Source: Clostridium algoriphilum (GTDB lineage Bacteria > Bacillota > Clostridia > Clostridiales > Clostridiaceae). Taken from it: a DNA stretch of 64,000 bases. A program made the translations under genes and the position numbers. Under the pieces are notes generated by a model that was given only the letters and a program-made list of their open reading frames with translations, made no database searches and was not told where the DNA came from. Location: the NCBI RefSeq assembly GCF_020443705.1, contig NZ_JAIZZK010000001.1, positions 186,001 to 250,000 on the forward strand, in the 5' to 3' direction. Shown one piece after another: positions 17,675 through 29,357 of this stretch; within the stretch, counting starts at the first letter, position 1; every line of letters begins with the position of its first letter.

Positions 17675-19012
17675 ATGAATGAAATACTTAAATACTATAT
17701 AGAAACATGGGGTTGTCAAATGAATGAGGAGGATTCCGAGAAATTATCTGGTATGCTAATACCGGTAGGATATAAAAGAACTACAGATAAGGGAAATGCT
17801 GACATAATTATATTTAATACTTGTTGTGTTAGAGAGAATGCAGAGCAAAAGGTTGATGGGAATATAGGTGCTTTAAAAACAATGAAGAAGGAAAATCCTA
17901 AGCTAATAATTGCGGTTATCGGATGTATGATGCAACAAGATGGTATGGCAAAACATATAATCACTAAGTTTCCATTTGTGGATATAATTATTGGAACACA
18001 TAACGCTCATAAATTCCCAGAATACCTAAAAAGGATACAAGCAGGAAATTCATCTATCGTTGAAATATGGGATAAGGAAGAAACCATTATAGAAGGAATT
18101 CCAATTGACAGAGAAAATAATATAAAAGGATTTGTTACAATTATGTATGGCTGCAATAATTTCTGCACTTACTGCATAGTACCTTATGTACGAGGACGCG
18201 AGAGAAGTAGAAAACCAGAAGATATTATTAACGAAATAAGATCTATGGTTGCAAAAGGTTATAAAGAAATAACTTTACTTGGTCAAAATGTTAACTCTTA
18301 TGGAAAAGGATTAAGTCCTGAAATAAATTTTTCACAGCTACTTATGAGAATTAATGATATTGAAAACTTAGAGAGAATAAGATTTTTAACATCTCATCCA
18401 AAGGATTTATCTAGTGACGTAATAGAGGTAATTGCTGAAGGAGATAAAATTTGTGAGCAAGTTCATTTACCAGTACAATCAGGTTCATCTAATATTCTAA
18501 ATAAAATGAATAGACATTATGACAGAGAGAAATATTTAGAATTAGTTAAAAATATTAGAAATACAATACCTAATGTAGGATTAAGTACTGATATTATAGT
18601 GGGATTCCCTGGGGAAACAGAAGAAGATTTCGCAGAGACTCTAAGCCTTATGGAAGAGGTGAAATTTAATTTAGCTTTTACATACCTTTATTCTAAAAGA
18701 AAAGGAACTCCTGCAGATGAAATGCTAGAACAAGTACCAGATAAAGTTAAACATGAAAGATTTAATAGATTAGTTGAGGTTGTTAATAGAAACTGTGCAG
18801 AAAGAAATAAAGAATGTAGAGGCAAAATTGTAGAAGTGCTAGTAGAAGGTCATAGCAAAAATGATAAAAGTAAATTAACTGGTAGGACAAGAAATGGGAA
18901 AGTAGTAAATTTTGAGGGAAACAACAAAGCTATTGGAACTCTCGTGTCAGTTTTGATAACTGATGCACACTCTTTCTCACTTATTGGTGAAGAAATATTA
19001 GTTAGTATTTAA
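17675..19012 (+). CDS. miaB: tRNA-2-methylthio-N6-dimethylallyladenosine synthase
   Basis: A radical-SAM methylthiotransferase that adds a methylthio group to i6A37 of tRNAs. It is 445 residues long. The UPF0004 domain has Cys in [17 protein letters not shown] and IGCMMQQ; the radical-SAM triad is in [22 protein letters not shown]; a C-terminal TRAM domain ends the protein ([24 protein letters not shown]). It heads the run miaB-mutS-mutL-miaA-hfq, pairing it functionally with miaA, which makes its substrate. Confidence 0.97.
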   Translation: MNEILKYYIETWGCQMNEEDSEKLSGMLIPVGYKRTTDKGNADIIIFNTCCVRENAEQKVDGNIGALKTMKKENPKLIIAVIGCMMQQDGMAKHIITKFPFVDIIIGTHNAHKFPEYLKRIQAGNSSIVEIWDKEETIIEGIPIDRENNIKGFVTIMYGCNNFCTYCIVPYVRGRERSRKPEDIINEIRSMVAKGYKEITLLGQNVNSYGKGLSPEINFSQLLMRINDIENLERIRFLTSHPKDLSSDVIEVIAEGDKICEQVHLPVQSGSSNILNKMNRHYDREKYLELVKNIRNTIPNVGLSTDIIVGFPGETEEDFAETLSLMEEVKFNLAFTYLYSKRKGTPADEMLEQVPDKVKHERFNRLVEVVNRNCAERNKECRGKIVEVLVEGHSKNDKSKLTGRTRNGKVVNFEGNNKAIGTLVSVLITDAHSFSLIGEEILVSI

Positions 19013-19086
19013 TCTTTAGTAATTTAATTTCTGTGAGTAGACATTAATTAATATTTACTCACAGATAAAAGCAAGGTGGAATAAAA

Positions 19087-21777
19087 ATGGCATTAACTCC
19101 AATGATGATACAATACTTTGAAATAAAAGAAACATGCAAGGACTGTATATTATTTTTTAGGTTAGGGGACTTTTATGAAATGTTCTTTACAGATGCAGAG
19201 GTTGCAGCAAAAGAACTTGAACTTGTACTTACAGGGCGTGACTGTGGACTTGAAAAAAGAGCGCCTATGTGTGGAATTCCTTATCATGCTGCAAATACCT
19301 ATGTAGGTAGATTAATTGCAAAAGGATTTAAAGTTGCTATATGCGAACAAGTTGAAGATCCAGCACTAGCAAAAGGTATTGTTAAAAGAGATATTATTAA
19401 AATAATTACGCCTGGAACATATACTGATTCCAGTTTTTTAGAAGAAACTAAAAATAACTATATTATGAGTATTTATATAAACAATGAAATTAACTTTTGT
19501 GGAATGTGTTTTTGCGATGTATCAACTGGTGAATTTAGTTGCACAGAAACTAAAATTAACGTTGTTACCATACTAGATGAAATCTCAAAGTTTACTCCAA
19601 AAGAAATTATTATCTCGGATGTTATCTCTGAGGAAGTATTAAAGGCTATAAAAGAAAGATTTAATGTTTCTTATTCAGCTTACCCTAATGAATACTTTAT
19701 TGTGAAAGATGATAGTTTAATAAATAACCAGTTTCATAATTTTTGTGAAAATACCTTTTCGCAAACTTTAATTAGAAGTATTTCAGGACTGCTTAGTTAC
19801 ATTATAGATACACAAAAAAATTCACTTTCTCATATTGATATTATAGAGTATTATGATATTTTAGATTATGTAAGTTTAGATGCAAATTCTAGGAGAAACT
19901 TAGAACTCACTGAAACTTTAAGAGATAAAACCAAGAAAGGTTCTTTGCTTTGGGTATTAGATAGAACAAATACGGCTATGGGAGCTAGAAGACTTCGTAA
20001 ATGGTTAGATCAACCTTTAATAAATAAGAACTCAATAGAGGAAAGATTAGAGGCCGTAGAGGAACTTAAGAATAATACTGCCTTCCATGAAGATTTAAAA
20101 GATGTGCTGGTGGATATATATGATATAGAAAGACTTGTAGGAAAGATCTCTTCGAGGAATGTTAATGCAAAGGAACTAATTTCTTTAAAGAATTCTATTG
20201 AGAAAATACCTAAGGTTAAGGAAATTTTATCAGAGCTTAATAGCAAATTAATGAGAAGAATTTATTCGGATTTAGATGATTTATTAGACATATATAATAC
20301 TTTAGATAATTCTATTATTGAAAGTCCATCTATTTCTATTAAAGAAGGGAACATTATAAAGGGTGGCTTTAATAGTGAAATAGATGAGCTAAGACTTGCA
20401 AAGGCTCATGGTAAACAGTGGATAGCTACTTTAGAAACTGATGAAAAAAGCATAACTGGGATAAAGTCACTAAAAGTAGGATACAATCGAGTATTCGGTT
20501 ATTATATTGAAGTAACCAAATTAAACATACCTTTAATTCCAGAGGGCAGATATATAAGAAAACAAACTTTGTCTAATGCAGAAAGGTATATTACTCCTGA
20601 ACTTAAAGAAATGGAAAACAAGATTTTAGGTGCAGACGAAAAATTAGTTAATTTAGAATATGATATATTTACAGGTATAAGAGAAGATATCGAAAAACAT
20701 ATAGAGCGAATGAAAAATACTGCAAAACTAATATCAGAAATTGATTGTTTGAGTTCCTTAAGTACAATAGCACTTGAAAATAATTATACTAAACCTAAGA
20801 TGAATACAAAGGGTATTTTTAATATAAAAGGGGGAAGGCACCCTGTAGTTGAAAAGATGATGCCTACAAATACGTTTATTGAAAATGATACGTATATGGA
20901 TGCAAAGGATAATCAACTTCTATTAATAACTGGACCTAATATGGCAGGTAAATCTACCTATATGCGTCAAGTAGCATTAATAACTATTATGGCTCAAATG
21001 GGAAGTTTTGTTCCTTGCTCAGATGCTGATATATCAATTTGTGATAAGGTGTTTACGAGAATAGGAGCATCTGACGATCTTGCCGCTGGTAAAAGTACCT
21101 TTATGGTAGAGATGTGGGAAGTATCTAATATATTAGAAAATGCAACTAATAAGAGTTTAGTTTTACTTGATGAGGTAGGTAGAGGAACAAGTACTTATGA
21201 TGGACTTAGTATTGCTTGGTCAGTAATTGAGTATATTTGTAAAACTTCCAGTCTAAGGAGTAAAACATTATTTGCTACGCATTATCATGAGTTAACAAAA
21301 CTTGAGGGTATGATAAAGGGTGTAAAAAATTATTCTGTAGCGGTAAAAAAAATTAAAAATGAAATAGTATTTCTAAGGAAAATTGTACCTGGTGGAGCCG
21401 ATGAATCTTATGGAATAGAGGTTGCAAAATTAGCAGGACTACCCAAAAATGTAATTGACAGAGCAAATGAAATTTTAGCGTCACTAGAAAGTTTAAATAA
21501 TACAACGGAAATTGACTTAATTAACAAGAAAATTAAAAATAATGCGGCCTATGATAATTCTAATGATAAAAAGAGTATTTCTAACATTCAGGAGAAAGAA
21601 ACGGCTGTAACTTATGAATCTAACATGTTAGAAGATGAAGTAACTCAAATAAGCTTTACAGATATTGAAAAGGATAATATATTAAAAGAAATTAAAAATA
21701 TAAATATTCTTAATCTAACACCTATGGATGGATTCAATAAGCTGTACGATTTAGTTGAAAGAGCTAAATTAATATAG
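19087..21777 (+). CDS. mutS: DNA mismatch repair protein MutS
   Basis: Recognises base mismatches and small loops. It is 896 residues, normal length. The mismatch-binding domain has [11 protein letters not shown] (Phe-x-Glu-type wedge), the ATPase has Walker [10 protein letters not shown] and Walker [14 protein letters not shown], and [10 protein letters not shown] follows. Start ATG follows AGCAAGGTGG. It lies 74 bp after miaB and 64 bp before mutL, so one operon is likely. Confidence 0.98.
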   Translation: MALTPMMIQYFEIKETCKDCILFFRLGDFYEMFFTDAEVAAKELELVLTGRDCGLEKRAPMCGIPYHAANTYVGRLIAKGFKVAICEQVEDPALAKGIVKRDIIKIITPGTYTDSSFLEETKNNYIMSIYINNEINFCGMCFCDVSTGEFSCTETKINVVTILDEISKFTPKEIIISDVISEEVLKAIKERFNVSYSAYPNEYFIVKDDSLINNQFHNFCENTFSQTLIRSISGLLSYIIDTQKNSLSHIDIIEYYDILDYVSLDANSRRNLELTETLRDKTKKGSLLWVLDRTNTAMGARRLRKWLDQPLINKNSIEERLEAVEELKNNTAFHEDLKDVLVDIYDIERLVGKISSRNVNAKELISLKNSIEKIPKVKEILSELNSKLMRRIYSDLDDLLDIYNTLDNSIIESPSISIKEGNIIKGGFNSEIDELRLAKAHGKQWIATLETDEKSITGIKSLKVGYNRVFGYYIEVTKLNIPLIPEGRYIRKQTLSNAERYITPELKEMENKILGADEKLVNLEYDIFTGIREDIEKHIERMKNTAKLISEIDCLSSLSTIALENNYTKPKMNTKGIFNIKGGRHPVVEKMMPTNTFIENDTYMDAKDNQLLLITGPNMAGKSTYMRQVALITIMAQMGSFVPCSDADISICDKVFTRIGASDDLAAGKSTFMVEMWEVSNILENATNKSLVLLDEVGRGTSTYDGLSIAWSVIEYICKTSSLRSKTLFATHYHELTKLEGMIKGVKNYSVAVKKIKNEIVFLRKIVPGGADESYGIEVAKLAGLPKNVIDRANEILASLESLNNTTEIDLINKKIKNNAAYDNSNDKKSISNIQEKETAVTYESNMLEDEVTQISFTDIEKDNILKEIKNINILNLTPMDGFNKLYDLVERAKLI

Positions 21778-21841
21778 GGGTAGCCAAGCGCCCATAGATA
21801 TAACCAAGTTGCTATAAAAGTAGCAAAGGATGTGAGGTATT

Positions 21842-23770
21842 ATGAGAATTAACATATTGGAGGTTGAAACTTCTAATAAAATTGCTGCAGGTGAGGTTGT
21901 AGAACGTCCATCATCTGTAGTAAAAGAGCTAGTTGAAAATAGTATAGATGCTGGTGCTAAAAACATCAACATAGAAATTCTCGATGGTGGTCAAACAAAT
22001 ATAAAGGTAATTGATGATGGCGTAGGAATTCATATAGATGATATAGAAAAAGCATTTTTGCCTCATGCCACTAGTAAGATAAAATGTGTTGAAGACATAT
22101 ATAAAATACATACTTTAGGTTTTAGAGGAGAAGCATTACCTAGTATAGCATCAGTATCTCGTACTATACTAAGTAGTAGGACCAAAGAATCCTCAATTGG
22201 TAAAGAAATATCTCAGTCCTCAGGGGAGATAACATATATAAATGAAATAGGATGTAATGTTGGTACAACAATAGAGGTTAAGGACTTATTTTTTAATGTC
22301 CCAGCAAGACAAAAGTTTTTAAAATCACCTCAAAGAGAATCAGCTTTAATATCAGACATTATTGGAAGACTTGCATTAGCTAACAATGAAATATCTTTTA
22401 AACTTTCAAATAATAACAAAAAGGTTTTTTCTACCTTTAGCTCTGAAAATCTTAGCGACACTATAAGGTATATATACGGCAAAGAGGTTGTTAATAACAT
22501 CACAAGTTTTGAAGAGTATAATGACATTATGTCTGTTCACGGATATATTGGTAATGCAGATATAAGTCGGGGAAGTCGTAATAGGCAAAGTATATTTGTT
22601 AATAAAAGGTATATAAAAAGTGGTCTAATTACTGCAGCCGTTGAAAATGCATTTAAATCATTTTTGACTATTAACAAATTCCCATTCTTTGTTATATTTT
22701 TAGATATATTTCCTGAGTATATAGATATAAATGTTCACCCACAAAAAACGGAAATTAAATTCCAACAGGATAAAGCTATATTTAAGATTGTTTTTGATGC
22801 TGTGCATACAGCAATTGCTAATAGTTTAAGAGGCAATTTCGATATACCAGAGGAAGATAATAAAAACAATAGTGATAATGAAACCCAAAAACATACTTTA
22901 AGAAATGAAATTTATGACTTTAACAAGATAGTTATAGATGAAAAAGACAAAGCAGAAATAGAAAAGAATGTTCAAATTCCAATTGATTTTAAATATAAAA
23001 CATTAAACAATGAAATAAATAATTTTATGGAAACACCTTATGAACATGCGGGTATCATAAATATTACAAATGATTCAAGTAGTAAAACTAATAATGAATT
23101 AGCTGATGGAAACTTAGGTAGAAATGCTAATGATAGCAATGTAACAAATAATAATTCGAGTAATGTCACACGGACTAATAATAATTCGAAATTCCCTGAA
23201 TTAAGAATTATAGGTCAATTTAATAAAACCTATATAATAGGTGAAGTATATGATGAACTCTACCTAATTGACCAACATGCGGCCCATGAAAAAGTATTAT
23301 TTGAGAAATTCAAAAAAGATATTATGAATTGCGAAGTCGTATCTCAAATTTTATTAGTACCAACTGTAATAGAGCTAAGCCAGGAAGATTACGCATACTA
23401 CATTGAAAATGAAGCCGTTTTTAGTAATACTGGTTTTAATATCATTGAGTTTGGAGAAAATACAATAAGTATAAAAGAAGTACCAATAATTCTTGGAAAA
23501 CCAGATATTAAAAATCTCTTTAATGATATATTAGATAATCTTAAAAACATGGGCACAGGTAAAACTGCGGAAATTAAATATAATAAGATAGCGTCCCTTG
23601 CTTGTAAAGCAGCTGTTAAAGCTAATAATCAGTTAACAGAATTAGAAATGATTAAATTAATTAACGATTTAAGATATATAGATGAACCGTTTACTTGTCC
23701 CCACGGAAGACCCACAATAATAAAAATAACACTTAATGAATTAGAAAAAAAATTTAAAAGAATACAATAG
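21842..23770 (+). CDS. mutL: DNA mismatch repair protein MutL
   Basis: Links mismatch recognition to strand cutting. It is 642 residues long. The N-terminal GHKL ATPase has [17 protein letters not shown] and [13 protein letters not shown] long Asn/Ser-rich linker (about residues 335-455) leads to a C-terminal domain with [20 protein letters not shown] and CPHGRPT, the metal-binding set of endonuclease-active MutL proteins found in bacteria without MutH. It starts 64 bp after mutS and ends 14 bp before miaA. Confidence 0.98.
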   Translation: MRINILEVETSNKIAAGEVVERPSSVVKELVENSIDAGAKNINIEILDGGQTNIKVIDDGVGIHIDDIEKAFLPHATSKIKCVEDIYKIHTLGFRGEALPSIASVSRTILSSRTKESSIGKEISQSSGEITYINEIGCNVGTTIEVKDLFFNVPARQKFLKSPQRESALISDIIGRLALANNEISFKLSNNNKKVFSTFSSENLSDTIRYIYGKEVVNNITSFEEYNDIMSVHGYIGNADISRGSRNRQSIFVNKRYIKSGLITAAVENAFKSFLTINKFPFFVIFLDIFPEYIDINVHPQKTEIKFQQDKAIFKIVFDAVHTAIANSLRGNFDIPEEDNKNNSDNETQKHTLRNEIYDFNKIVIDEKDKAEIEKNVQIPIDFKYKTLNNEINNFMETPYEHAGIINITNDSSSKTNNELADGNLGRNANDSNVTNNNSSNVTRTNNNSKFPELRIIGQFNKTYIIGEVYDELYLIDQHAAHEKVLFEKFKKDIMNCEVVSQILLVPTVIELSQEDYAYYIENEAVFSNTGFNIIEFGENTISIKEVPIILGKPDIKNLFNDILDNLKNMGTGKTAEIKYNKIASLACKAAVKANNQLTELEMIKLINDLRYIDEPFTCPHGRPTIIKITLNELEKKFKRIQ

Positions 23771-23784
23771 AAAAAGGTGGAAAT

Positions 23785-24735
23785 ATGAAAGATTTATTTA
23801 TTTTAGCAGGTCCTACAGCGGTAGGCAAAACAGAAATTTCGATAAAACTTTCGCAAAAGCTAAATGGGGAGATTATATCAGCTGATTCAATGCAGATATA
23901 TAAATATATGAATATTGGCTCTGCTAAGATCTCAAAACAAGAGATGAGGGGAGTTCCTCATCATCTAGTAGACATAATAGAACCAAGTGAAGAATTTAGC
24001 GTAGCTGAGTTTAAAGAAAGAGCTGAAAGTGCTATTGAAGAAATAACTAATAAAAATAAACTTCCAATGATAGTTGGTGGAACTGGTTTTTATATAAATT
24101 CTTTAATATATAATTATAGCTTTGCAGATACCAATAAAGATGAGATATATAGAGAATATCTTACGAAACTTGCAGATGAAAAAGGAAAAGAATATGTACA
24201 CAATTTGCTAAAAGAGATTGATGAAGAAGCTTTTAACAAATTATATCCTAATGATTTAAAAAGAGTTATCAGAGCATTAGAAGTGTACAAAGTTAGTGGT
24301 AAGCCCATGAGTGGATTTTCACAAGAACAAAACATATTAGATATTCCTTATAATGTGCATTATTTTGTACTAAATATGGATAGGCAAAAATTATATAACA
24401 GAATAAATCGCCGCGTAGATATTATGATGGAACACAATTTAATTGATGAAGTTATAAAATTAAAAGAAATGGGCTATACTTCAGATATGCAGTCGATGAA
24501 AGGGATAGGATATAAAGAAATATTATATTATTTAAATGATGAAATATCCTTAACTGAGGCCGTGGAAATGATTAAACAAGGGAGCAGAAATTACGCTAAA
24601 AGGCAGCTCACTTGGTTTAGAAAAGATTCGAGAGTAAATTGGGTTAACAAAGATGAATTTAACAATGAAGATGAAATTGTAGAATATATTACAAGTCAAT
24701 TATCTTCAAAAAAAATTAAAATAGTTTATTTTTAA
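23785..24735 (+). CDS. miaA: tRNA dimethylallyltransferase
   Basis: Transfers dimethylallyl from DMAPP to A37 of tRNAs reading U-starting codons. It is 316 residues long. P-loop GPTAVGKTE lies at residues 8-16, followed by SADSMQIYK, the GGTGFYI motif and the tail motif [13 protein letters not shown]. The ribosome site is AAAAGGTGG. It is in the mutL-miaA-hfq unit, its usual place; ispH in this window feeds its substrate pathway. Confidence 0.97.
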   Translation: MKDLFILAGPTAVGKTEISIKLSQKLNGEIISADSMQIYKYMNIGSAKISKQEMRGVPHHLVDIIEPSEEFSVAEFKERAESAIEEITNKNKLPMIVGGTGFYINSLIYNYSFADTNKDEIYREYLTKLADEKGKEYVHNLLKEIDEEAFNKLYPNDLKRVIRALEVYKVSGKPMSGFSQEQNILDIPYNVHYFVLNMDRQKLYNRINRRVDIMMEHNLIDEVIKLKEMGYTSDMQSMKGIGYKEILYYLNDEISLTEAVEMIKQGSRNYAKRQLTWFRKDSRVNWVNKDEFNNEDEIVEYITSQLSSKKIKIVYF

Positions 24736-24763
24736 ACGAAATATTAACTTTGGAGGTGTATAT

Positions 24764-24997
24764 ATGAATAAACCTACTAATAATTTGCAGGATATATTTT
24801 TAAATGGAGCTAGAAAAAATAAAATACTAGTTACATTATATTTGGTAAATGGTTTTCAATTAAAGGGTAATGTAACAGGTTTTGATAGTTTTACGGTTGT
24901 ACTAAATTGTGATGGGAAACAAATGATGATATACAAACATGCTATTTCTACTATATCTCCATTAAAACCGATTTTGTTAAACAATGATGAAATTTAA
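24764..24997 (+). CDS. hfq: RNA chaperone Hfq
   Basis: A ring-forming Sm-like RNA chaperone. It is 77 residues long with Sm1 ([31 protein letters not shown]-type region, residues 10-42) and Sm2 ([10 protein letters not shown]) motifs. Start ATG follows TTGGAGGTG. It is 28 bp after miaA, the conserved order. The C-terminus is short, as in other Gram-positive Hfq proteins. Confidence 0.97.
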   Translation: MNKPTNNLQDIFLNGARKNKILVTLYLVNGFQLKGNVTGFDSFTVVLNCDGKQMMIYKHAISTISPLKPILLNNDEI

Positions 24998-25017
24998 AAT
25001 TTTATTATGTAACCTTT

Positions 25018-25050
25018 AGTAGTAATAGTAGTAATAGTAGTAATAGTAAT
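25018..25050. repeat. Short tandem repeat AGTAGTAAT x3
   Basis: Three exact 9-bp units plus AGTAAT lie 20 bp after the hfq stop. Confidence 0.85.
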
Positions 25051-25140
25051 ATTATTTTGCACTATATTAAAAGGACACTTCATTAAATCGACAAGTAAAT
25101 AGTAGCTGAGTAAATAGTAGAGCGAAGTTAATAATTTAAG

Positions 25141-25178
25141 GTCTAAAGTTAGAGTCAACTAGCTTGAGACTTTTTTTA
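25141..25178 (+). terminator. Terminator of the miaB-hfq operon
   Basis: GTCTAAAGTTAG pairs with CTAGCTTGAGAC (one G-U, one mismatch) and is followed by TTTTTTTACG. Confidence 0.8.
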
Positions 25179-25274
25179 CGTAGGTTACAATATAATATAA
25201 TTTTAAAAACCTCTCTATTTTAGGATTAAAAAAACTAAATTTATAACCTTTTAATAAAAGGTATTATAAAAATA

Positions 25275-25308
25275 AGAACTAGAGTATTTAGATAAATACT
25301 CTAGTTCT
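25275..25308. terminator. Perfect palindromic hairpin
   Basis: Arms of 16 bp (AGAACTAGAGTATTTA and complement) have a 2-nt loop. The minus-strand reading continues into a T-rich tract, so it could stop minus transcripts, although no minus gene is present here. It may be the scar of a lost gene. Confidence 0.55.
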
Positions 25309-25457
25309 ATGATATACTAATAAATTAATGTGTGTAGGATTAATAGTTACTAGGCCACAGAAAATGAAGGGTGTTATCTAAGAATTTGTTAATTTAGAAA
25401 ATAAACTGCTTAATTATATCTTATTAGATATAGTTAAAAAAAATATGAAAGAGGTAT

Positions 25458-26354
25458 ATGATGATTAATGAAAAAAATATTAAAACTTTAGGAACACATA
25501 GCGGAAAATTTCATGCAGATGATGTTATGGCAACGTCTATACTTAGGCTATTACTAGGTGATGTAACGGTAACAAGAACAAGGGATGAAGATGTCCTTAG
25601 CAAATTAGATTTTGTATATGATATATCTTTTGGAGAATTTGACCATCATCAATTAGACAAAGAAATAAGAGAAAATGATATTCCGTATGCAGCTTGTGGT
25701 TTAGTTTGGAGAGAGTTTGGGTCAAGAGTAATTCAAAAGTTTAATTCTCAATTTGATGAAATTGATATAACTTCAATTTTCGATTATGTTGATAAAAATT
25801 TAGTGCAGGGAATAGACGCTACAGATAATGGCGTAGATATAAAATCAGAAATTAAAGTAACTTCAATTAGTGATATTATTCAAAGTTTTAATCCTACATG
25901 GGATTCTGATGATTCTAAAGATGATGCCTTTGAAGAAGCTGTTGGATGCGCAAATCAGGTTATAAAAAGAATAATAAGTAGACAAGTCTCCGTTGTAAAT
26001 GCAAAGACAATAGTAGATGACGCTTTTCAAAATAGAAAAATTAATGAAATAATGGTTTTAAAAAAAGGTTGCCCATGGCTTCAACAGTTACTTAAAATAG
26101 ATATAAATAATGAGGTATTGTTTGTTATTTCACCAGATGATAATAATGTAGAGTATAAGATTCTGACTGTAAAGAAAACAGTTGGTACTTTTGAAGCGAG
26201 AAGGGATATATTAGAATCAATTAGAGGAAAATCAAGGGAAGAAATAAATGCTATAATAAAAATAGACGACGCTGTATTTTGTCACAAAGCGGGGTTTATA
26301 GCATCAACTATAAGCATGGAGAGTGCTTTGAAAATAGCGAATCTATCAATTTAA
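25458..26354 (+). CDS. MYG1-family (DHH-like) protein
   Basis: A 298-residue member of the MYG1 family, related to DHH phosphoesterases; the eukaryotic member is a 3'-5' RNA exonuclease. Seen: THSGKFHADDVMA near the N-terminus, FGEFDHHQLDKE (metal ligands) and VQGIDATDNG. A C-terminal HKAGFIAS motif is present. The start is ATG 25458 or 25461 after AAAGAGGTATAT. It is the first gene of the block between hfq and the ynbB-like gene. The bacterial role is not known. Confidence 0.85.
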   Translation: MMINEKNIKTLGTHSGKFHADDVMATSILRLLLGDVTVTRTRDEDVLSKLDFVYDISFGEFDHHQLDKEIRENDIPYAACGLVWREFGSRVIQKFNSQFDEIDITSIFDYVDKNLVQGIDATDNGVDIKSEIKVTSISDIIQSFNPTWDSDDSKDDAFEEAVGCANQVIKRIISRQVSVVNAKTIVDDAFQNRKINEIMVLKKGCPWLQQLLKIDINNEVLFVISPDDNNVEYKILTVKKTVGTFEARRDILESIRGKSREEINAIIKIDDAVFCHKAGFIASTISMESALKIANLSI

Positions 26355-27055
26355 AACTTAATTAACAGATAAATATATACAATATTCAATTCTGAATATA
26401 ACATGTATTGTTTATTAAATACAACTCTTCATAGTTATGTTAATTCTAAGAAGTATCTCAAAACGAACCCGTTGATAGTTGCCGACGGGTTTATTTTTTA
26501 TATTTAAGTTAGTTAATGGATTAATAAAACTTTAAAAATGTAATAATTAAGGGATAAGAATAACTTTTTTAAAACAGCTAAGCATGTAAACGATTTTATA
26601 GTAGTGAAATGAATAATATGTAAGTTTATTTTCGGAATCACATTATAAACACTTGACTTAATGGTAAAGAAAAAGTAATATAAATTGCAATTAAACAAAT
26701 ATAAATAGGTAGTTATGACTAATTAATTAAATAAACGATTCAATTTTAAAACATTATCGATGAATATGAGCTATAATCCAGACCTAATTGTTTTTAAAAG
26801 TGAATAATTATATTTAACACATTCATTTTTTACCGAAATGAAGAATATTATTATATAATATTATTTATAAGTTAAATGATTTAATTATATTATTTTATTT
26901 CATTTTTAATTTGATTTTGATAAACACTATATTAAATAATATTGCTAAATGATTATATATATAAGAAAGACTTTTAATGAGCTAAGTAGAAATTTACGTA
27001 AAAGGTGGTATTGTAATTTATTTAAAAAATGATTTATAAAATGGAGGTTAGTAAT
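26355..27055. other. About 700 bp without a gene
   Basis: After a terminator (26466-26501) the DNA is very AT-rich with no supported frame; the minus frame 26513-26698 has no ribosome site or recognisable product. The last 60 bp hold the ribosome site of the amidohydrolase gene. Confidence 0.5.
26466..26501 (+). terminator. Terminator of the MYG1-family gene
   Basis: AACCCGT pairs with ACGGGTT around a 12-nt loop, followed by TTATTTTTTAT. Confidence 0.75.
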
Positions 27056-28279
27056 ATGTTAACTTGTAACAAAGAAAGAATACAAAACAAAATTGAAACG
27101 TTTTCCACATTCGGCGATGCCGGACATGGAGGTATCACAAGATTTTCATTGTCGGAAGAAGCACTCAATGCAAGAACAGAGTTCGTTAAGAGAATGAGGG
27201 AAGTTGGTGTTGAAACCGTAACTGATGACATGGCGAATATGTATGCAACTCTTCATGGAACAGAAGCTAATCTTCCTAGTATTGTAATGGCATCACATTG
27301 TGATTCTGTTAGGAATGGTGGTAATTACGATGGCATCCTGGGAGTTATAACAGCAATGGAAGTAGTTGAAACGATTGCTACAGAAAAGATTCCTCATAGG
27401 CATCCAATTACAGCTATGATCTGGACTAATGAAGAAGGTTCACTTTATGCACCTGCAATGATGTCCTCGGGTGTTGTTTGCGGTAAGTTTGAGAAGGCTA
27501 AGATGCTCGCTTCAAAGAGTCCTGAAGGAAAGACCTTTGGTGAAGCTTTAAAGCAGAGTGGATATGTAGGAGACGAAGCGAACAGACTCACTCCTAAAGA
27601 TTATATGGCAATGCTCGAGCTGCACATTGAACAAGGTCCTGTACTTGAAGCTGAAAAGAAGCAAATTGGCGTTGTAGAGGGAGTTGTAGGAATGGTTAAC
27701 TACAGAATTAGGACTTATGGACAGTCTGACCACGCCGGAACGACGCCAATGCCATACAGAAAAGATGCCCTTTTAGCTGCAGCCTCTGCTCTTAAGTATT
27801 TACATGCAGAACTTGATAAGCTTGATAGTGACCTTGTATACACAACAGGAGAAATACTTTGCCATCCATGTGTACATACTGTTATTCCTGACTTCGTTGA
27901 TTTTTCATTAGATGCAAGACATCAGAATCCAGAAGTCATTAAACAGGTTGTTAAAATAATCAAGAACATGCCTAAGGAATTTGATAAGTGCGAAGTGAAG
28001 TATGAGGAAGCATGGGCACGTAGTACAATTGAATTCAATGAAGAATTAGTGAGTTTAGTTCAGAAGAGTGCAGATGCATATGGTTATACAAGTAAAAGAA
28101 TGTACAGTGGTGCAGGACATGATGCACAGTATGTTGCTAACTTAATGCCTACCACTATGATATTCGTTCCAAGTAAAGATGGACACAGTCATTGTGAACC
28201 GGAATTCACATCTGTTGACGAGTGCTTGCGAGGCATAAACGTAGTTCTACAGACAGTTTTGGAAATCGATAAGAATTAG
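27056..28279 (+). CDS. M20 amidohydrolase (carbamoylase/allantoate type)
   Basis: A 407-residue enzyme of the hydantoinase/carbamoylase branch of M20 metallopeptidases, which remove N-carbamoyl or ureido groups. Metal-site motifs are MASHCDSVRNGGNYDG, NEEGSLYAPAM, ELHIEQGPVLE and DGHSHCEPEFT. The start is ATG 27056 with AATGGAGG before it. Base use is less AT-rich than its neighbours (more C/G in third positions, e.g. around 27100-27800), which suggests acquisition from another lineage. It is followed by a truncated symporter, so it once probably formed a uptake-plus-hydrolysis pair. Confidence 0.85.
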   Translation: MLTCNKERIQNKIETFSTFGDAGHGGITRFSLSEEALNARTEFVKRMREVGVETVTDDMANMYATLHGTEANLPSIVMASHCDSVRNGGNYDGILGVITAMEVVETIATEKIPHRHPITAMIWTNEEGSLYAPAMMSSGVVCGKFEKAKMLASKSPEGKTFGEALKQSGYVGDEANRLTPKDYMAMLELHIEQGPVLEAEKKQIGVVEGVVGMVNYRIRTYGQSDHAGTTPMPYRKDALLAAASALKYLHAELDKLDSDLVYTTGEILCHPCVHTVIPDFVDFSLDARHQNPEVIKQVVKIIKNMPKEFDKCEVKYEEAWARSTIEFNEELVSLVQKSADAYGYTSKRMYSGAGHDAQYVANLMPTTMIFVPSKDGHSHCEPEFTSVDECLRGINVVLQTVLEIDKN

Positions 28280-28288
28280 GAATATACC

Positions 28289-28303
28289 AGCCCCAATGGG
28301 GCT
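28289..28303 (+). other. Small GC hairpin after the amidohydrolase
   Basis: AGCCCC-AAT-GGGGCT lies 10 bp after the stop and lacks a T-run. It is a compact stem that could stabilise the mRNA end. Confidence 0.4.
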
Positions 28304-28350
28304 CATTAGCCTATGTTCGGAAGAAAATATTAAGAAAGAACTCAATATTA

Positions 28351-28995
28351 ATGCCATTATATATGGTTATGATGCCATTTCTTATAATAGCGGCTTACTA
28401 TGCAGTTAATAATTTTAAAGGTATTGCTAATCCCGATAATGCTCTGCTTACGGTAGCTATTAATACTCTACCAGGCTGGGCAGTAGGTTTAATTGCAGGT
28501 GGCGGTGCACTAACTGCAATTTTGGTTATGTCTTTTGTGGCTCTTACTGTTGGTGGGTTGTTCTCGAAAAATATTCTTGGAGTATTAAAACCTGACATAA
28601 GTGAAGGATCAATGACTTTATGGACACGTATTATAACTGGAATATTCTTAGTTAGTAGTGCTTTTTTATCATTATATTACCCAATGCTTATGTTAGGAGT
28701 TGTAGCACTTTCATACTCTGGACTAACACAAGCTTTCGTTTCGGTGATTTTTGCATTTACATGGAAAAGGGCAACGAAATGGGGAATTTTATCTGGGCTA
28801 GTTGTAAGTGTAGTTTCATTATTTTTTATGACTACACTTCCTTATGGAGTAAGTAAAGGTTTTGTGGCATTAATAATTAATTTTGCAATAACTATTATTG
28901 TTAGCTTACTTACAAAACCAGATGACGAAACAATACTACGATATGAACAGTTGACAAATAATGAATTGGTTAAATCCAATTCTACAGTTAATTAG
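28351..28995 (+). pseudogene. Sodium:solute symporter, C-terminal remnant
   Basis: The 214-codon frame encodes only the last five or so membrane helices of an SSS-family transporter (usual length about 480-550). The conserved internal stretch before VGGLFSKNIL, normally containing a STADS-like segment, is fused to an unrelated-looking piece (ILVMSFVALT), suggesting an internal deletion besides loss of the N-terminal half. No ribosome site precedes the first ATG. It lies directly after the amidohydrolase gene and may be the former importer of its substrate. Confidence 0.75.
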
Positions 28996-29096
28996 GAATT
29001 CCTATTGTTAGTCAGTACTTTAGCTTCTGTAACACAAAAACATCAATTTCATTGGTATTCACATTAGTTTAAAAGGGTATTATATAATACTGAGAA

Positions 29097-29170
29097 AATC
29101 AATATCAGCAAAGAACCCCTTACTAAGTAATTAGTTTAGGATTTTCTGTTAATATTGATTTATTTTATTT
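29097..29170 (+). terminator. Terminator-like compound hairpin
   Basis: Outer arms AATCAATAT/ATATTGATT and inner ACTAAGT/AATTAGTT pairings are followed by TATTTTATTT. Confidence 0.5.
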
Positions 29171-29290
29171 AGATTTTCAGAGAATATAAAACATGCAGAA
29201 GGTAATTAGAAAATAGAAAGAAGCAGTTGGAAATGCATTTTAAGCACTATTATTGTTCTTAACAACACTTTGACAAAAAAAAAAATGTCA

Positions 29291-29324
29291 TAATACTTGA
29301 CAAATTATTTTTTGTCAAGTATTA
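29291..29324. promoter_or_regulatory. Promoter inside a 14-bp inverted repeat
   Basis: TAATACTTGACAAA and its exact complement are separated by TTATTT. The left arm contains a consensus -35 TTGACA (29297-29302); 17 bp on is a -10 TATTAT (29320-29325) in the right arm. A second half-site pair TTTGACA/TGTCA flanks a run of A just upstream (29269-29290). The layout is that of a tightly repressed or self-regulated promoter for the ATPase pair. The regulator is not identified. Confidence 0.7.
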
Positions 29325-29357
29325 TTGTAAATATAAGGAATGTAGGAGGTGCTAATT

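Larger units (their letters stand above)
24998..25457. other. 460-bp spacer after hfq with repeats and hairpins
   Basis: Holds a 9-bp tandem repeat (25018-25050), the direct repeat GTAAATAGTAG twice near 25096 and 25113, the operon terminator (25141) and a second palindrome (25275). No gene is seen. It marks the left edge of the accessory block that separates hfq from the ynbB-like gene. Confidence 0.6.
28996..29357. other. Spacer with terminator and palindromic promoter
   Basis: Carries a terminator-like structure at 29097-29170 and the control region of the ATPase pair at 29270-29325. No coding sequence is seen. Confidence 0.6.
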
